From: an uncultured Pseudomonadota bacterium
Lineage (GTDB): Bacteria; Pseudomonadota; Gammaproteobacteria; Burkholderiales; Methylophilaceae
DNA: 64,000 nt
Reading direction: 5' to 3'
NCBI GenBank assembly: GCA_903876765.1
Contig: CAIRBH010000003.1
Coordinates: 1 to 64,000 of the forward strand
This document shows positions 18,041 to 26,955 of this stretch, one piece after another. The notes below the pieces were generated by a model. The model was not told where the DNA came from. It searched no databases and saw only the letters and a list, made by a program, of their open reading frames with translations. Each line of letters starts with the position of its first letter. Position 1 is the first letter of the stretch. Made by a program: the position numbers and the translations under genes.

Positions 18041-19387
18041 TTACAAATATTTCGCCACCATTGCATTCCTTAAATTGTTTGCTACGATAGGCAACCTGAC
18101 AAAGTAGCCACTGCCAGAAGCTTCTTGAATAGGCTCACCTTTTTTGTTGAACATTTCTTCTACCACAAGCTCTTGATTGCCACTAGGATGAATGATTTGC
18201 AATCTATCGCCTACCGCAAACTTATTGCGCGCCTCAATATCTGCCCAGCCTTTTTCGGCATCATAAGCGACCACATCGCCCACGTATAAACTGCGGTTAG
18301 AAATAGAGTAGCCTTGCTTGTAGTTTTGATGCTCGGCGGTATGATGACGCTGATAAAAGCCATCGGTATAGCCGCGGTTGGCTAGGTTTTCTAAGTCGCC
18401 GAGTAAATTCCAATTAAATGGCCTTCCAGCCAGTGCGTCATCTATCGCCAGCCTATAGTTTTGGCATGTTCGCGCCACGTAATACCGCGATTTGGTGCGG
18501 CCTTCAATTTTTAAAGAATCCACGCCCATTTTGACCAAACGCTCTACGTGCTCAATGGCACGCAGATCTTTGCTATTCATAATATAAGTGCCGTGTTCGT
18601 CTTCTAATATTGGCAGCAACTCACCTGGGCGACCTTTTTCCTCAATCAGATAGACTTTATCGGCCAGGGGGTGGCGCGGCAAACTACCACATCCAGAAAG
18701 GCTAGATTTATCCATCTCGGCTTGAAAATCAAATTCATTGAGGCAAATCACGCCCGCTGCATCTTCTGCGGCATCATGTACTTTGTAATCCCAGCGGCAA
18801 GAATTGGTACAAGTGCCTTGGTTAGGGTCGCGCTGATTAAAATAGCCAGACAGTAAACAACGGCCAGAATAAGCAATACATAAAGCACCATGCACAAAAA
18901 CTTCTAGCTCCATCTCTGGGCATAACTGACGAATTTCTTCAATTTCATCTAAAGACAATTCCCTCGATAAAATAACGCGCGACAACCCTAAACTTTGCCA
19001 AAATTTAACAGTGGCAAAATTGACCGTATTGGCTTGCACAGAAAGATGAACAGGCACCTCTGGCCATTTTTCACGCACCATCATGATTAAACCAGGGTCA
19101 GACATAATCAGCGCATCAGGCTGCATCGCTATGACTGGCGCCATATCTGCCATATAGGTTTTCACTTTGGCGTTGTGCGGCGAAATATTGCTCGCTACAA
19201 AAAACTTTTTGCCGCGTGCATGCGCTTCTTTAATACCTATATCAAGATTGGCCATGGTGAAGTCATTATTGCGCGCCCGCAAACTGTAGCGAGGTTGACC
19301 AGCATATATCGCATCTGCCCCGTAATCAAAGGCAGTGCGCATACGGTCTAAATCCCCTGCTGGGGCTAATAATTCAGGTAACTTCAT
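18041..19387 (-). CDS. trhP: tRNA uridine-34 hydroxylation protein TrhP (YegQ, U32 peptidase family)
   Basis: 448 residues with the U32 family core: ELLAPAGDLDRMRTAFDYGA at the N terminus, LEVFVHGALCIAYSGRCLLS and the cluster CTNSCRWDY with conserved cysteines. TrhP makes 5-hydroxyuridine at the wobble position of several tRNAs using prephenate. The former peptidase label for this family is not supported by activity data for YegQ. It starts 2 bases after the stop of the yjbQ gene. Confidence 0.92.
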   Translation of the reverse strand: MKLPELLAPAGDLDRMRTAFDYGADAIYAGQPRYSLRARNNDFTMANLDIGIKEAHARGKKFFVASNISPHNAKVKTYMADMAPVIAMQPDALIMSDPGLIMMVREKWPEVPVHLSVQANTVNFATVKFWQSLGLSRVILSRELSLDEIEEIRQLCPEMELEVFVHGALCIAYSGRCLLSGYFNQRDPNQGTCTNSCRWDYKVHDAAEDAAGVICLNEFDFQAEMDKSSLSGCGSLPRHPLADKVYLIEEKGRPGELLPILEDEHGTYIMNSKDLRAIEHVERLVKMGVDSLKIEGRTKSRYYVARTCQNYRLAIDDALAGRPFNWNLLGDLENLANRGYTDGFYQRHHTAEHQNYKQGYSISNRSLYVGDVVAYDAEKGWADIEARNKFAVGDRLQIIHPSGNQELVVEEMFNKKGEPIQEASGSGYFVRLPIVANNLRNAMVAKYL

Positions 19388-19389
19388 CT

Positions 19390-19809
19390 TTATTCACCAA
19401 TAATTTTAACTAATACCCGCTTTTTCCTGCGGCCATCAAACTCACCATAAAAAATCTGTTCCCAAGGGCCAAAGTCCAGTCTGCCTTCAGTAATCGCCAC
19501 CACCACTTCACGTCCCATCAACTGGCGCTTCATGTGTGCATCGGCATTGTCTTCACCAGTATCATTATGGCGATAGCCGCTGACAGGCTCATGCGGCGCT
19601 AATTTTTCTAGCCATTGCGTGTAATCATGATGCAAGCCACGCTCGTCGTCATTGATAAATACACTGGCCGTAATGTGCATGGCGTTAATGAGTACCAGCC
19701 CTTCTTTTACGCCACTCTCACGTAAACATTCATTGACTTGCTCAGTAATGCGGATAAAGGCAACGCGAGTGGGTGGATTAAACCAGAGTTCTTTACGATA
19801 GCTTTTCAT
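19390..19809 (-). CDS. yjbQ: YjbQ/UPF0047 protein, secondary thiamine-phosphate synthase-like
   Basis: 139 residues. The conserved family residues are present in [35 protein letters not shown] and [26 protein letters not shown]. coli YjbQ shows weak thiamine-phosphate synthase activity; the physiological role is uncertain. A good ribosome site, GGGAGA, precedes the ATG. It is tightly followed by trhP, suggesting one transcript. Confidence 0.92.
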   Translation of the reverse strand: MKSYRKELWFNPPTRVAFIRITEQVNECLRESGVKEGLVLINAMHITASVFINDDERGLHHDYTQWLEKLAPHEPVSGYRHNDTGEDNADAHMKRQLMGREVVVAITEGRLDFGPWEQIFYGEFDGRRKKRVLVKIIGE

Positions 19810-19872
19810 TGAGGTCTCCCAAACGATAAATATATGGTGCTTATTTTATCATCCTGTAAAGTAAACCTGCCC

Positions 19873-19902
19873 ATAAAAAAGACCTCCAGTTGGAGGTCTT
19901 TA
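19873..19902 (-). terminator. Rho-independent terminator of the SoxYZ-like gene
   Basis: AAAGACCTCCA (19878-19888) and TGGAGGTCTTT (19891-19901) form an 11-bp stem with a two-base spacer; on the minus strand the stem is followed by TTTTTTATGG. It ends the gene at 19941 and shields yjbQ. Confidence 0.85.
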
Positions 19903-19940
19903 ACTATTGCCGCTATATTTCACTCACAATATCTGCAGCG

Positions 19941-20750
19941 CTAGCTTTTCACATCCACTTGTTGCACAAAGCTTTTGCCTTCGTTATCGGTTGCCGTCAC
20001 TTCTAATTTACCTGCCGCATCAGGCACAAAATTAAATTTAAAGTAGGGGTCTTCCGCCGTACCCACCCCCACATCTATGCTTAACAATGGCTTGCCGTTA
20101 TAACTAAAGGCGGCTTTATTGATATAAAAAGCTGGCACAAAGCCTTGCGAGACCAACTCGCGTTGTAAGCCAGTGCGCATGGGGTGCTTAATGTTAAAGG
20201 TGGCCGATGCGATAGCGTTAAGTTTCACGGGGTCGTCGACTTTAAATTTTATCTTGCCAGCACTGGCGCGAATACTGGCCTCATCACCTTCAACCGTGCC
20301 ACCGCAGCCACCCGCCGCGCGTATTTCTCGCGAGGCTAAATAAAGTTTACCGTTTGCATCTTCGCCCACCAATCTTACAAAGGCATCTGTCTCAAAGCGT
20401 ATACGTGTGGCTAGCTGAAAGTCGCCCAAGGTATCTGTTAAATGAAAAGTAGCCGTTAGCGGAATGGGGTTGGCATCAACAAAAGCATAGAGTTTTTTAA
20501 TGACGACGCCGTTAGCTGCGGCATTATTCACGCTATAAGTGACGGGCACTTGCGCGCCACTTTCAGCGCGACGCGGTGCGTCTATTTTTATAAAATCAAC
20601 TTCCTGCATTACTCGATTAGCAAAAAAAGCTTCTTTCATGACTGGCCACAATTTCGGGTCTGGCTCAGCACTGGCTGGCGCCACCAAACCAAATGAAATA
20701 GCAGCTAGCAACCATAATTTTAATAAACGCTGATGCATTAATTGTTTCAT
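19941..20750 (-). CDS. Quinoprotein dehydrogenase-associated SoxYZ-like carrier protein
   Basis: From ATG 20750 (preceded by GGAGCGG) the protein has 269 residues with a signal peptide ending PASA (about residue 28). It fuses a SoxY-like half (about 30-155), whose swinging-arm sequence GGCGGT is at 147-152 with Cys149, to a SoxZ-like half (about 170-269). True SoxY has GGCGG at its very C terminus; here the arm is internal, the feature of the family found with PQQ alcohol dehydrogenases. No sulfur-oxidation genes are nearby. The likely role is a periplasmic thiol carrier linked to methanol oxidation, which is inferred. The gene stands alone, 15 kb from xoxF. Confidence 0.88.
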   Translation of the reverse strand: MKQLMHQRLLKLWLLAAISFGLVAPASAEPDPKLWPVMKEAFFANRVMQEVDFIKIDAPRRAESGAQVPVTYSVNNAAANGVVIKKLYAFVDANPIPLTATFHLTDTLGDFQLATRIRFETDAFVRLVGEDANGKLYLASREIRAAGGCGGTVEGDEASIRASAGKIKFKVDDPVKLNAIASATFNIKHPMRTGLQRELVSQGFVPAFYINKAAFSYNGKPLLSIDVGVGTAEDPYFKFNFVPDAAGKLEVTATDNEGKSFVQQVDVKS

Positions 20751-20855
20751 TTTATCCGCTCCGCACACTTAAAATTAACATAAAACATTAGGTTTTAATA
20801 ATACTAGGCTTATGACAAACGTCCCAGCATAAAATTCTATAGCTCAATAATATAC

Positions 20856-21245
20856 TTAAGCTTTATCCATATAAAAAAATAGCTCGACACCATTACCAAC
20901 CGGATCTTTAAAGTTAATTTGTTTAACATTCAATACGGGCAAGTCGCGTACAGAATAATCAATATGATGCGCAGTTAAATGCGCCTCAGTGACAGGCATA
21001 TCGGTACAAGTAAATGAGATGTGGTCTATGGTAGTGAGTACATTGGTGAGCGGCGCGCCCTCGCCACGGTATTCCGCCAAATGCATGACATGCCTATCGC
21101 CAATATAAAGCCAGAAACCACGACTGGTAAAACCCTCTCGCGGCCCAACTTTTAAACCCACCACGTCGCAATAGAAATCTTTAAGCTTGAGCATCACCTC
21201 ATAAGGCGTGCGCAGATTAACGTGGTTGAGTTCGGTGACTGGCAT
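20856..21245 (-). CDS. VOC-superfamily (glyoxalase/dioxygenase-like) protein
   Basis: 129 residues forming one vicinal-oxygen-chelate module pair. Likely metal ligands are H8 (ELNHVNLRT), a His near residue 67 (TIDHISFTC) and E121 (GVELFFYMD). Members include glyoxalases, dioxygenases and resistance proteins, and no substrate is evident. It starts 16 bases after the vapC stop and might share its transcript. Confidence 0.85.
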   Translation of the reverse strand: MPVTELNHVNLRTPYEVMLKLKDFYCDVVGLKVGPREGFTSRGFWLYIGDRHVMHLAEYRGEGAPLTNVLTTIDHISFTCTDMPVTEAHLTAHHIDYSVRDLPVLNVKQINFKDPVGNGVELFFYMDKA

Positions 21246-21261
21246 TAATATTCTCTAGTGA

Positions 21262-21681
21262 TTACAACCAAGGATTTAACAAGTTTACGCCACTAGCTTC
21301 TACATCTTTTGTATTGCGCGTCACTAGCACCATGTCTTGCACAATAGCTATAGCGGCAATCATGCTATCAATCAATGGCAATGGCTTGCCTTGCATTTCG
21401 GCTGCGGCTTGTAACTTGCCCCATTGCAACGCCTCACTCACAGTTACGCCGATAATTTTTCCTGTAAATCGCTCGCGCACATCTTTTTCTAACCAAATTT
21501 GCAAATCATCTTTTTTGGGCGAGCTTGGTAATTTACTCACACCTTTTTGAATCTCGCCCAAAGTGAGGCTACTAATATAAAGCGTGGCATGGTTTTGCTG
21601 CTGCACCCAATTTACCACTGAAGCGTTACCCTGTTTTTTTGCCAGTTCAGAAATCACGCAGGTATCTAGTAAGTAATTCAT
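21262..21681 (-). CDS. vapC: PIN-domain toxin, VapC family
   Basis: 139 residues with the PIN nuclease acids: D6 in YLLDTCVISELAK, E13, a central D in PLIDSMIAAIA and D in TRNTKDVEASGV. VapC toxins cleave tRNA or rRNA when freed from the antitoxin. It starts 5 bases after the Phd-type antitoxin gene, the normal antitoxin-first order. Confidence 0.92.
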   Translation of the reverse strand: MNYLLDTCVISELAKKQGNASVVNWVQQQNHATLYISSLTLGEIQKGVSKLPSSPKKDDLQIWLEKDVRERFTGKIIGVTVSEALQWGKLQAAAEMQGKPLPLIDSMIAAIAIVQDMVLVTRNTKDVEASGVNLLNPWL

Positions 21682-21686
21682 AAAAA

Positions 21687-21947
21687 TTACAAACCACTTA
21701 AATCAATGTCGCGTGGCAACTCCTGGCTACGCGTTAAATCAAGCTCCACAGCATACATGGGCGAATCTTGAAAAAACTGAAATAAGTTTTTTTGTGGTTG
21801 CTTCATGCGCTGGTATTCTTCAACCGACATCACCACTACCGCTTCGCGCCCATGCTTAGTCACGGTTTGCGGACCATGCTTAATCGCTTCTTCCACCACT
21901 TCACTAAAACGGTTTTTTGCTTCTTGTAATTGCCACGTCGCTGTCAT
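21687..21947 (-). CDS. Phd/YefM-family antitoxin
   Basis: 86 residues. The N-terminal DNA-binding part reads WQLQEAKNRFSEVVEEA and GPQTVTKHGREAVVVMSVEEY, the Phd/YefM signature, and the C-terminal third (about 58-86) should wrap the toxin. It pairs with the PIN toxin 5 bases downstream. A near-perfect 9-bp palindrome lies 14 bases upstream of its start, fitting autoregulation. Confidence 0.92.
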   Translation of the reverse strand: MTATWQLQEAKNRFSEVVEEAIKHGPQTVTKHGREAVVVMSVEEYQRMKQPQKNLFQFFQDSPMYAVELDLTRSQELPRDIDLSGL

Positions 21948-21960
21948 TATACACCTCTAC

Positions 21961-21979
21961 TCTGTCTAGTCTAGCCAGA
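21961..21979. promoter_or_regulatory. Candidate operator of the phd-vapC pair
   Basis: TCTGTCTAG (21961-21969), a central T and CTAGCCAGA (21971-21979) form an inverted repeat with eight of nine positions paired. It is 14-32 bases upstream of the antitoxin ATG, where Phd-type antitoxins bind to repress their own operon. Confidence 0.55.
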
Positions 21980-22054
21980 ATAGGCTTTTTTTAGGGTAAA
22001 TGCAAGGGGGATATTAATCAATAAACAATACTAGAGTTGCGAACTTAATGCACC

Positions 22055-22285
22055 TCAAAAAGGATAAAGTTGGCGATATTTAGCCAGCTCTTGATTCAGG
22101 GCTAATGCTTGAATTTCACCATAATAGTATGCAGTTAAGGGACTTTCTGCGTCACTTACCCATAACCCATCAATGTTAGCATCAGGCTTATCTACCTTAG
22201 CAAGCAAAGCATCTATTAACTCAATTTTCTCAGTAACAGGCAGCGCATTAGCTTGCTCAATAATAGTTTGAGTGGTTGTGTTCAT
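22055..22285 (-). CDS. Addiction-module component-like protein without a partner
   Basis: 76 residues. The N-terminal half ALPVTEKIELIDALLAKVDKP matches the putative addiction-module component family (antitoxin-like, short helical proteins usually followed by a RelE/ParE toxin). The C-terminal half departs from the usual end and closes AKYRQLYPF. No RelE/ParE gene follows, so it is orphaned or acts in trans. A good ribosome site, AAAGGAGAC, precedes the ATG. Confidence 0.75.
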   Translation of the reverse strand: MNTTTQTIIEQANALPVTEKIELIDALLAKVDKPDANIDGLWVSDAESPLTAYYYGEIQALALNQELAKYRQLYPF

Positions 22286-22358
22286 ACAAAAGTCTCCTTT
22301 ACTTTATTGTTAAATACTTAACGCAAAAAGTAGACCGTATGCAATACGGGCTTGCTTG

Positions 22359-22871
22359 TTATTTCATCTTATCAATTTTAATGAGCTGCTCATATAACTT
22401 TTCTATTACTTCAAATATTGGAGTTAGCTGAAACGACTCGCCATAAAACTTATATATATCGCCATCCAAAGCTCTAAGAAAAACCTTTTCAGGGAATCCT
22501 TTTGCACCAGTAACAATGTTGTTGTCAAAAAATGCATGCCCATGATGATTTAAAACCCAAGTATCCAGTCTTTCATCAAAGTGCTCTAGATGATTTCTAA
22601 GTTTTCTTATCGGCTTTAAATCTAGCTCTAGTAACTTAGAAAAACTTCTTAAAATTTCTTCTCTGTCTGAACCAGCCTTAGCATCAAATAATTTATCTAC
22701 ATTCGTTACATGAATAATAAAGTGATGAAGGTTATAAAAAACTGAAAAAGTGTCATTAAGTTCTTTAGCCTTTTGGAATTCAGAGTAGCTTCGTTTTGCG
22801 TACTCTAACTGACAGATGGCTTCTCTTAAATAGAATCGCCACTTTTCCACTTTACTTAGTCCAAAATACAA
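22359..22871 (-). CDS. HEPN-like helical protein of unknown function
   Basis: 170 residues, mostly alpha-helical. It contains RNHLEH in the middle (about residue 92), an R-x4-H motif of the kind that forms the active site of HEPN ribonucleases, within IRKLRNHLEHFDERLD. No close family is recognised. The only start available is TTG at 22871, without a clear ribosome site; a stop lies six codons upstream, so the 5' end may be lost. It sits beside toxin-antitoxin genes in an accessory patch. AT-rich codons differ from the neighbouring aspS. Confidence 0.55.
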   Translation of the reverse strand: MYFGLSKVEKWRFYLREAICQLEYAKRSYSEFQKAKELNDTFSVFYNLHHFIIHVTNVDKLFDAKAGSDREEILRSFSKLLELDLKPIRKLRNHLEHFDERLDTWVLNHHGHAFFDNNIVTGAKGFPEKVFLRALDGDIYKFYGESFQLTPIFEVIEKLYEQLIKIDKMK

Positions 22872-22961
22872 TTCGCGATACGAGAACTAGGCACATCCGC
22901 GCAGACATTACGAGTAGTAAGGCAAGCGGATGTAACAACGTTATCGTGAAGCGAGTGCATT

Positions 22962-24746
22962 TTATGCCGCCAGATTTTGTGAGCGAACGCGTATATGCAA
23001 CTCCCGAAGTTGCTTCTCATCCACCTCATTCGGAGCATTAGTCATCAAGCACTGTGCACGTTGTGTTTTAGGGAAGGCAATCACATCACGAATAGATTCT
23101 GCGCCTGTCATTAAGGTCACCAAACGGTCTAAGCCAAAGGCAAGGCCACCATGCGGCGGTGCGCCGTATTGCAAGGCATCTAGCAGGAAGCCGAATTTTT
23201 CTTGGGCTTCTTCTTTACTTATTTTTAGCGCGTCGAATACTTTGGATTGCACGTCTTGCTTGTGAATACGTACTGAGCCGCCGCCTACTTCCCAGCCATT
23301 AAGTACCATGTCATAGGCTTTTGAAAGCGCCGCACCTGGGTTGCTGGTGAGCAAATCTTCATGGCCGTCTTTGGGTGCGGTGAACGGATGATGCAAGGCA
23401 GCCCATCTATCATTTTCTTCGTCGTGTTCAAACATAGGGAAGTCTACTACCCATAATGGCGCCCATGCGCGGCCATCAACATGGCCTTTATCATGGCCGA
23501 CTTTAAGACGCAAAGCACCTAATGCTTCATTGACCACTTTGCTTTTATCTGCACCAAAAAACACGATGTCACCATTTTGTGCGCCGGTGCGGTCTATAAT
23601 GGCTTGTAATGCTGTGGCATGAATGTTTTTAACGATTGGGCTTTGTAGGCCTTCTTCGTTCAATTTTGTCACATCATTAATTTTGATGTAGGCCAAGCCT
23701 TTAGCGCCGTAGATTTTAACAAATTCAGTATATGCATCAATCTCGCTACGGGCAATCGCCGCGCCATTAGGTACGCGCAAGGCCGCCACACGGCCACCTG
23801 CCATATTGGCAGCACCAGCAAATACTTTAAAATCAACGTCTTTCATCACGTCTGACAACTCGGTAATTTCTAGCGTCACGCGCATATCTGGTTTATCTGA
23901 GCCGTAACGTGTCATAGCTTCATGAAACGACATACGCGGAAAAACTGCTGGCAAATCTACGTTTTGCACCTTTTTCAGCATTTGTCGTATCATTTCTTCA
24001 ACGATATCCATAATCTGATTTTCGGTCATGAATGAGGTTTCAATATCTACTTGGGTGAATTCTGGCTGGCGGTCTGCACGTAAATCTTCATCACGGAAGC
24101 ATTTGGTAATTTGGAAGTAGCGGTCAAAGCCAGACACCATCAATAGCTGTTTAAAAAGCTGCGGTGATTGTGGCAAGGCAAAAAATTGCCCAGCGTGAAC
24201 GCGGCTAGGTACTAAGTAATCGCGCGCACCTTCTGGCGTTGAACGGGTCAGCATGGGTGTTTCGACTTCAATAAAGCCATTCACATCCAAGTAGTCACGC
24301 AGGGTTTTAGAGACCCGATAGCGCAACATCATGTTTTTTTGCATGGCTGGGCGGCGTAAATCAATGTATCTATGCTGCAAGCGCACGGTTTCGGTCAGAC
24401 TTTCATCGTCCAACATAAAAGGTGGCGTAAGCGAGGCGTTCAGCACTTCAATTTCAGTGGCTATCATTTCAACTTCGCCTGTAGCTAAATTGGCATTGAC
24501 CGCGCCTTCAGGACGGGCGCGCACTTCACAAACCACTTTGAGCACGTATTCACTGCGCACGCTTTCGGCGATGGCGAATGCCGCTTTTGCATCTGGGTTG
24601 ACGACAATTTGTGCCATGCCTTCACGGTCACGCAAGTCGATAAATATAACGCCACCATGGTCACGGCGACGGTGCGCCCAACCACATAAAGTAACAGTTT
24701 GGCCGATGTGTTCGCGGTTTAAATGACCGCAGTAATGTGTACGCAT
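22962..24746 (-). CDS. aspS: Aspartyl-tRNA synthetase
   Basis: 594 residues, the bacterial type. An N-terminal OB anticodon-binding domain ([23 protein letters not shown], about 18-40) precedes a class II catalytic core with motif 2 ([18 protein letters not shown]), a bacterial GAD insertion (about 290-420) and motif 3 ([15 protein letters not shown]). It charges tRNA-Asp; whether it also charges tRNA-Asn cannot be told without the rest of the genome. Confidence 0.97.
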   Translation of the reverse strand: MRTHYCGHLNREHIGQTVTLCGWAHRRRDHGGVIFIDLRDREGMAQIVVNPDAKAAFAIAESVRSEYVLKVVCEVRARPEGAVNANLATGEVEMIATEIEVLNASLTPPFMLDDESLTETVRLQHRYIDLRRPAMQKNMMLRYRVSKTLRDYLDVNGFIEVETPMLTRSTPEGARDYLVPSRVHAGQFFALPQSPQLFKQLLMVSGFDRYFQITKCFRDEDLRADRQPEFTQVDIETSFMTENQIMDIVEEMIRQMLKKVQNVDLPAVFPRMSFHEAMTRYGSDKPDMRVTLEITELSDVMKDVDFKVFAGAANMAGGRVAALRVPNGAAIARSEIDAYTEFVKIYGAKGLAYIKINDVTKLNEEGLQSPIVKNIHATALQAIIDRTGAQNGDIVFFGADKSKVVNEALGALRLKVGHDKGHVDGRAWAPLWVVDFPMFEHDEENDRWAALHHPFTAPKDGHEDLLTSNPGAALSKAYDMVLNGWEVGGGSVRIHKQDVQSKVFDALKISKEEAQEKFGFLLDALQYGAPPHGGLAFGLDRLVTLMTGAESIRDVIAFPKTQRAQCLMTNAPNEVDEKQLRELHIRVRSQNLAA

Positions 24747-24835
24747 AATATGTAAAGTCTTGTTAAATAATCAGTTAAATTGAATGGTTAGCTTGGTAAA
24801 TTAAGTCATGTTTTAATAGGGTGTGGCTATCATTG

Positions 24836-25447
24836 CTAGTGCTTGGATTGCTTGATTTTATCAACTGGGGCGACTACGCCCATGCTGATGATATATTTGA
24901 GTGCCTCATCCACGCTCATATCGAGCTCAATGACTTCTGCGCGCGGCATCATTAAAAAATAACCGCCTGTAGGGTTTGGTGTAGTAGGCACGTAAACGCT
25001 GACATAATCACTAGGCAAATGGTTGGCAACATCACCGCCTGGCTTGCCAGTGACAAAGGCAATCGTCCAAGTCCCCAACTTAGGGAATTGTACTAAAACT
25101 GCCTGACGGAACGCATTGCCAGAATCTGAAAATAAGGTGTCTGACACTTGCTTAACGCTGGCGTAAATAGATTTGACTACTGGCACACGTGCCAGCATGG
25201 CTTCCCATAATAAAATTAATCGCTTACCGAAAAAATTAGTGGCGATTAGCCCTGTCATAAAAATAATTAATAGGGTTAGCAGCGCACCTACCCCTGGGAT
25301 TTCTAAGCCCAACTGGGCTTTGGGACGCCAATTTTCTGGTAGCAATAATAAGCTTTTATCCATGGTGCCGATGAGGCTGGATATCACCCAAACCGTAATA
25401 AACAAAGGCACTAATACCAGCAAACCGGTAATAAAATATTTTTTCAT
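24836..25447 (-). CDS. DUF502 membrane protein
   Basis: 203 residues with two membrane helices (about 5-26, FITGLLVLVPLFITVWVIS, and about 52-73) and a soluble C-terminal part containing FVTGKPGG and VYVPTTPNPTGGYFLMMPR, the family's conserved motif. The function of DUF502 proteins is unknown. It lies between an FmdB-like gene and aspS, an arrangement common in betaproteobacteria. Confidence 0.92.
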   Translation of the reverse strand: MKKYFITGLLVLVPLFITVWVISSLIGTMDKSLLLLPENWRPKAQLGLEIPGVGALLTLLIIFMTGLIATNFFGKRLILLWEAMLARVPVVKSIYASVKQVSDTLFSDSGNAFRQAVLVQFPKLGTWTIAFVTGKPGGDVANHLPSDYVSVYVPTTPNPTGGYFLMMPRAEVIELDMSVDEALKYIISMGVVAPVDKIKQSKH

Positions 25448-25492
25448 GTGTTCAGTTGTATCAGTTGATGGATATTAAACATAAGCCCAAGC

Positions 25493-25813
25493 TTAGTGGC
25501 AGGCACAACCTGTTGCACAGGGTGCTGCTGTAGTTGCAGTGTCTGAGTTTGGCGCAGCACTTGTTGCGGGCGTGCTGGCTGACGGCGCACTTGCATCAGC
25601 CTTGCCAGTGCTAGCAGCTGTCTTGGTGTTGCCGTTTTTAAAGTCTGTGGCGTACCAGCCACTGCCCGTTAGTTGAAAGCTAGGCGCAGACAGTTGTTTG
25701 CTAAAAGTTTCGGCGCCACAAGCTGGACAAGCCTCAGTGCTGGCAGCACTGATTTTGCGCATCACTTCTGCCTTGTGGCCGCAACTTGCGCATTGATAAT
25801 CATAAATAGGCAT
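25493..25813 (-). CDS. FmdB-family zinc ribbon protein
   Basis: 106 residues. The N-terminal zinc ribbon has C8, C11, C29 and C32 (YQCASCG, CPACG). A low-complexity Ala/Ser/Thr region follows and the protein ends CATGCACH, adding three cysteines and a histidine beyond the usual ribbon. The family name comes from formamidase and methylamidase operons; the role is probably regulatory but unproven. Likely co-transcribed with the DUF502 gene 45 bases downstream and aspS. Confidence 0.92.
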   Translation of the reverse strand: MPIYDYQCASCGHKAEVMRKISAASTEACPACGAETFSKQLSAPSFQLTGSGWYATDFKNGNTKTAASTGKADASAPSASTPATSAAPNSDTATTAAPCATGCACH

Positions 25814-25855
25814 AAAACCACCTTTAACATCAATTAAATAACCGTGGATTATACC

Positions 25856-26887
25856 TTATTTGGCGCTAGCGATACTTTGCAAGACTGATTGAATAGCTAG
25901 GCAATTCTGTTTAGCGTCATCTGTATTTAATAAGGGTGCTTTATCATTGAGTACACAATCACTAAAGTGCGCTATTTCTAAAATAAAATGATTGCTTGCT
26001 GCCAAGCGCTCTTCGCCACATCGGCCATCTTCTAGCGCCCAGCTAATTACGGGGTGGTCTTGCTCAAATACCCAAGCAGCATGGCATTTTATCCAACCTA
26101 GGGTGCCAATAATTTCATATTCAGATTTGCGGCTACGTTCAAAACTAATATCAAAATGACCAAAACGGGCACGTCCTTGTGCATCTGCGCCAAAATCTAA
26201 TACGCCACTGCTGACTATGTCAGCACCATGCTCATTGAACTTGGCCTGGGCGACTACTGCAACAGGTTGTGCAGGCTTGCCGTTTTGCGCAAAACACCAT
26301 CGCAGGGCATGGATGGCATAAGGGCCTATATCCCACATTGCACCGCCACCATCGGCCATACTGCGATTAATGCGGTATATACGTGCTGGCTGCATTAAAA
26401 ATGAAAAAGAAGCCCGTGCAGACAACACATCACCGATTAAGCCAGCATCAATCATGGCTTGTATGCGTGCATGTTGTGGATGAAAGCGGTACATAAAGCC
26501 TTCCATCACTTTTACCTTATTGTTAATGGCGGCCTGCGCTATGGCCTCAATATCTTCAACTGTGGTTGTCATGGGCTTTTCAATTAAGATATGTTTACCT
26601 GCATTGATGGCCTTTAATGCCCATGCGGCGTGCTCTTCATTGGCCATTGGGCAGTATATCGCTTCTACATTGGCGTCATCAATTAAGCTGTTCAAATCGT
26701 CATAACAGCACACATCAGCGCTATAAGATGGCGCATATTTTTCTAGTGTAGCTTTTGCCGCCCCGGCACGACGACTAGCAATCGCAACTAATCTGGCATT
26801 AGGCGCATTTATGATAGCCGGTAGTAAACGCTCATTGACCCTTGCCGCGCCCAAAATACCCCAGTTTAACTGTCTGATCTTATCCAT
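25856..26887 (-). CDS. Gfo/Idh/MocA-family NAD(P)-dependent oxidoreductase
   Basis: 343 residues. An N-terminal Rossmann fold (NWGILGAARVNERLLPAI, about 8-25) carries the family motif EKPMTTTVEDIE (about 104), and the C-terminal alpha/beta domain contains GGGAMWDIGPYAIHALRW. Substrates in this family are sugars, inositol or related hydroxy compounds, and none is indicated here. A single gene. Confidence 0.9.
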   Translation of the reverse strand: MDKIRQLNWGILGAARVNERLLPAIINAPNARLVAIASRRAGAAKATLEKYAPSYSADVCCYDDLNSLIDDANVEAIYCPMANEEHAAWALKAINAGKHILIEKPMTTTVEDIEAIAQAAINNKVKVMEGFMYRFHPQHARIQAMIDAGLIGDVLSARASFSFLMQPARIYRINRSMADGGGAMWDIGPYAIHALRWCFAQNGKPAQPVAVVAQAKFNEHGADIVSSGVLDFGADAQGRARFGHFDISFERSRKSEYEIIGTLGWIKCHAAWVFEQDHPVISWALEDGRCGEERLAASNHFILEIAHFSDCVLNDKAPLLNTDDAKQNCLAIQSVLQSIASAK

Positions 26888-26955
26888 CTCAACCTCTTAA
26901 ATAGCATTGTTATTTTCAAACACATCTGATTTTAGCCAACTATGGTTTTGCCAAA

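Noticed and set aside
19941..20750. Sulfur-oxidation carrier SoxYZ
   Set aside because: The halves are fused with an internal arm, and no sox genes are near; it fits the quinoprotein-associated family instead.
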